NCBI GenBank assembly: GCA_003563255.1
Contig: PWSL01000184.1
Location: 1-6,378, forward strand
Direction of reading: 5' to 3'
DNA: 6,378 nt
From: Desulfonatronospira sp.
GTDB taxonomy: Bacteria; Desulfobacterota; Desulfovibrionia; Desulfovibrionales; Desulfonatronovibrionaceae
In this document: one piece after another, positions 5,921 to 6,378 of the stretch
Numbering within the stretch: the first letter of the stretch is position 1
Layout of the letters: each line of letters opens with the position of its first letter
Notes under the pieces: model-generated
The model's input: the letters and a program-made list of their open reading frames with translations, nothing else
Database searches by the model: none
Told to the model about the DNA's origin: nothing
Made by a program: the position numbers and the translations under genes

Positions 5921-6363
5921 TCCTGCAGCTCCCAGCTTCTTATTTCCCGGTTGTGGCCTGTACCCCCCTCCTGTCCGTCGGCTCCCAGGCTGATGACCTC
6001 GTAATCACGCCCATCAGCGCCTGGAGAGCGATAAATATAGTCGTTCCCCCAGGGGTCTCTGGGTAAGGACGAGGCTTCCAGGTATCCCCCGGTACGCCAG
6101 TTTGCAGGGGTTGGCCCTGAGTCCGGCCTCTGTATCAGGGCCTGCAGGCCCTGGTTTGTGGTGGGATATCGTCCGTTGTCCAGGCGGTAAAACCGTAAAG
6201 CCGACTCAATGGTTCTGATATCCATCTGGGCCTTGGTGAACTTGGCTTCGTCAGGGCGATCCATTATCCTGGGCACCAGAAGTCCTGCCAGGAGACCCAG
6301 GATGACCATGACCACCATGATCTCGATTAAACTAAAGCCGGCTCTGTCGTAATTATGATGCAT
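5917..6363 (-). CDS. gspG: Type II secretion system major pseudopilin GspG
   Basis: GspG is the major subunit of the T2SS pseudopilus, a periplasmic fibre anchored in the inner membrane that grows to push exoproteins through the secretin. The 148-residue protein has a short leader ending at Gly9, then Phe10 and the hydrophobic helix [14 protein letters not shown]. This is a classic prepilin-peptidase site, with Glu14 at position +5. Family hallmarks follow: [15 protein letters not shown] (about 67-81), a DPWGNDY segment near 110, and [10 protein letters not shown] (125-134). The length is normal for GspG. The start is ATG, with GAGGA 7 nt upstream. The stop overlaps the gspH start by 4 bp, which suggests translational coupling. 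The C-terminal calcium loop, usually rich in aspartate in this family, reads HNREIRSW here. Identification as GspG is very secure. Confidence 0.97.
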   Translation of the reverse strand: MHHNYDRAGFSLIEIMVVMVILGLLAGLLVPRIMDRPDEAKFTKAQMDIRTIESALRFYRLDNGRYPTTNQGLQALIQRPDSGPTPANWRTGGYLEASSLPRDPWGNDYIYRSPGADGRDYEVISLGADGQEGGTGHNREIRSWELQE

Positions 6364-6370
6364 AAGTATA

Positions 6371-6375
6371 TCCTC
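6371..6375 (-). promoter_or_regulatory. Ribosome binding site of gspG
   Basis: GAGGA lies 7 nt before the gspG ATG, ideal Shine-Dalgarno spacing, and decides the start. A TAG at 6375-6377 overlaps it and could be the stop of the upstream gene (gspF in most clusters), but too little sequence remains to tell. Confidence 0.8.
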
Positions 6376-6378
6376 TAA

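Overview
The window carries the 3' half of a type II secretion system (T2SS) operon, entirely on the minus strand, followed by a Rpn/DUF4351-type nuclease gene on the same strand. Reading from high to low coordinates, the gene order is gspG, gspH, gspI, gspJ, gspK, gspL and gspM. This is the canonical order, and the genes upstream of gspG (normally gspF and gspE) would lie beyond the window's right edge. The organism is a Gram-negative bacterium, since a T2SS spans two membranes. The sequence style (moderate GC, many short palindromes and 7-bp tandem repeats, a Rpn/DUF4351 gene) is reminiscent of sulfate-reducing Desulfobacterota such as the Desulfovibrionales, but that placement is an impression and not proven.

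Layout: 5917-6363 gspG (major pseudopilin); 5513-5920 gspH, 5154-5516 gspI and 4433-5101 gspJ (minor pseudopilins); 3466-4443 gspK (tip pseudopilin); 2351-3469 gspL and 1544-2053 gspM (inner-membrane assembly platform); 322-1200 Rpn-family PD-(D/E)XK protein. The non-coding stretches 1-321, 1201-1543 and 2054-2350 are mosaics of short repeats with no convincing gene.

How the genes work together: GspG polymerises into the periplasmic pseudopilus. GspI, J and K (with H) form its tip complex. GspL and GspM anchor the cytoplasmic ATPase GspE to the platform, so that ATP hydrolysis drives pseudopilus growth and pushes folded exoproteins through the outer-membrane secretin GspD. All five pseudopilins here keep a recognisable prepilin-peptidase site.

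Most interesting: the operon is tightly coupled, with overlaps of 4, 4, 11 and 4 bp at G/H, H/I, J/K and K/L, and the chain is broken at only two junctions. Both breaks (I-J and L-M) contain the same palindrome, GCGGGCnnnGCCCGC, which also occurs near the left edge. At gspJ the invasion reaches into the coding sequence. A 7-bp tandem repeat supplies the Shine-Dalgarno sequence, and every standard in-frame start codon lies upstream of the palindrome, so the palindrome must be translated as part of an unusually long (~47 residue) prepilin leader.
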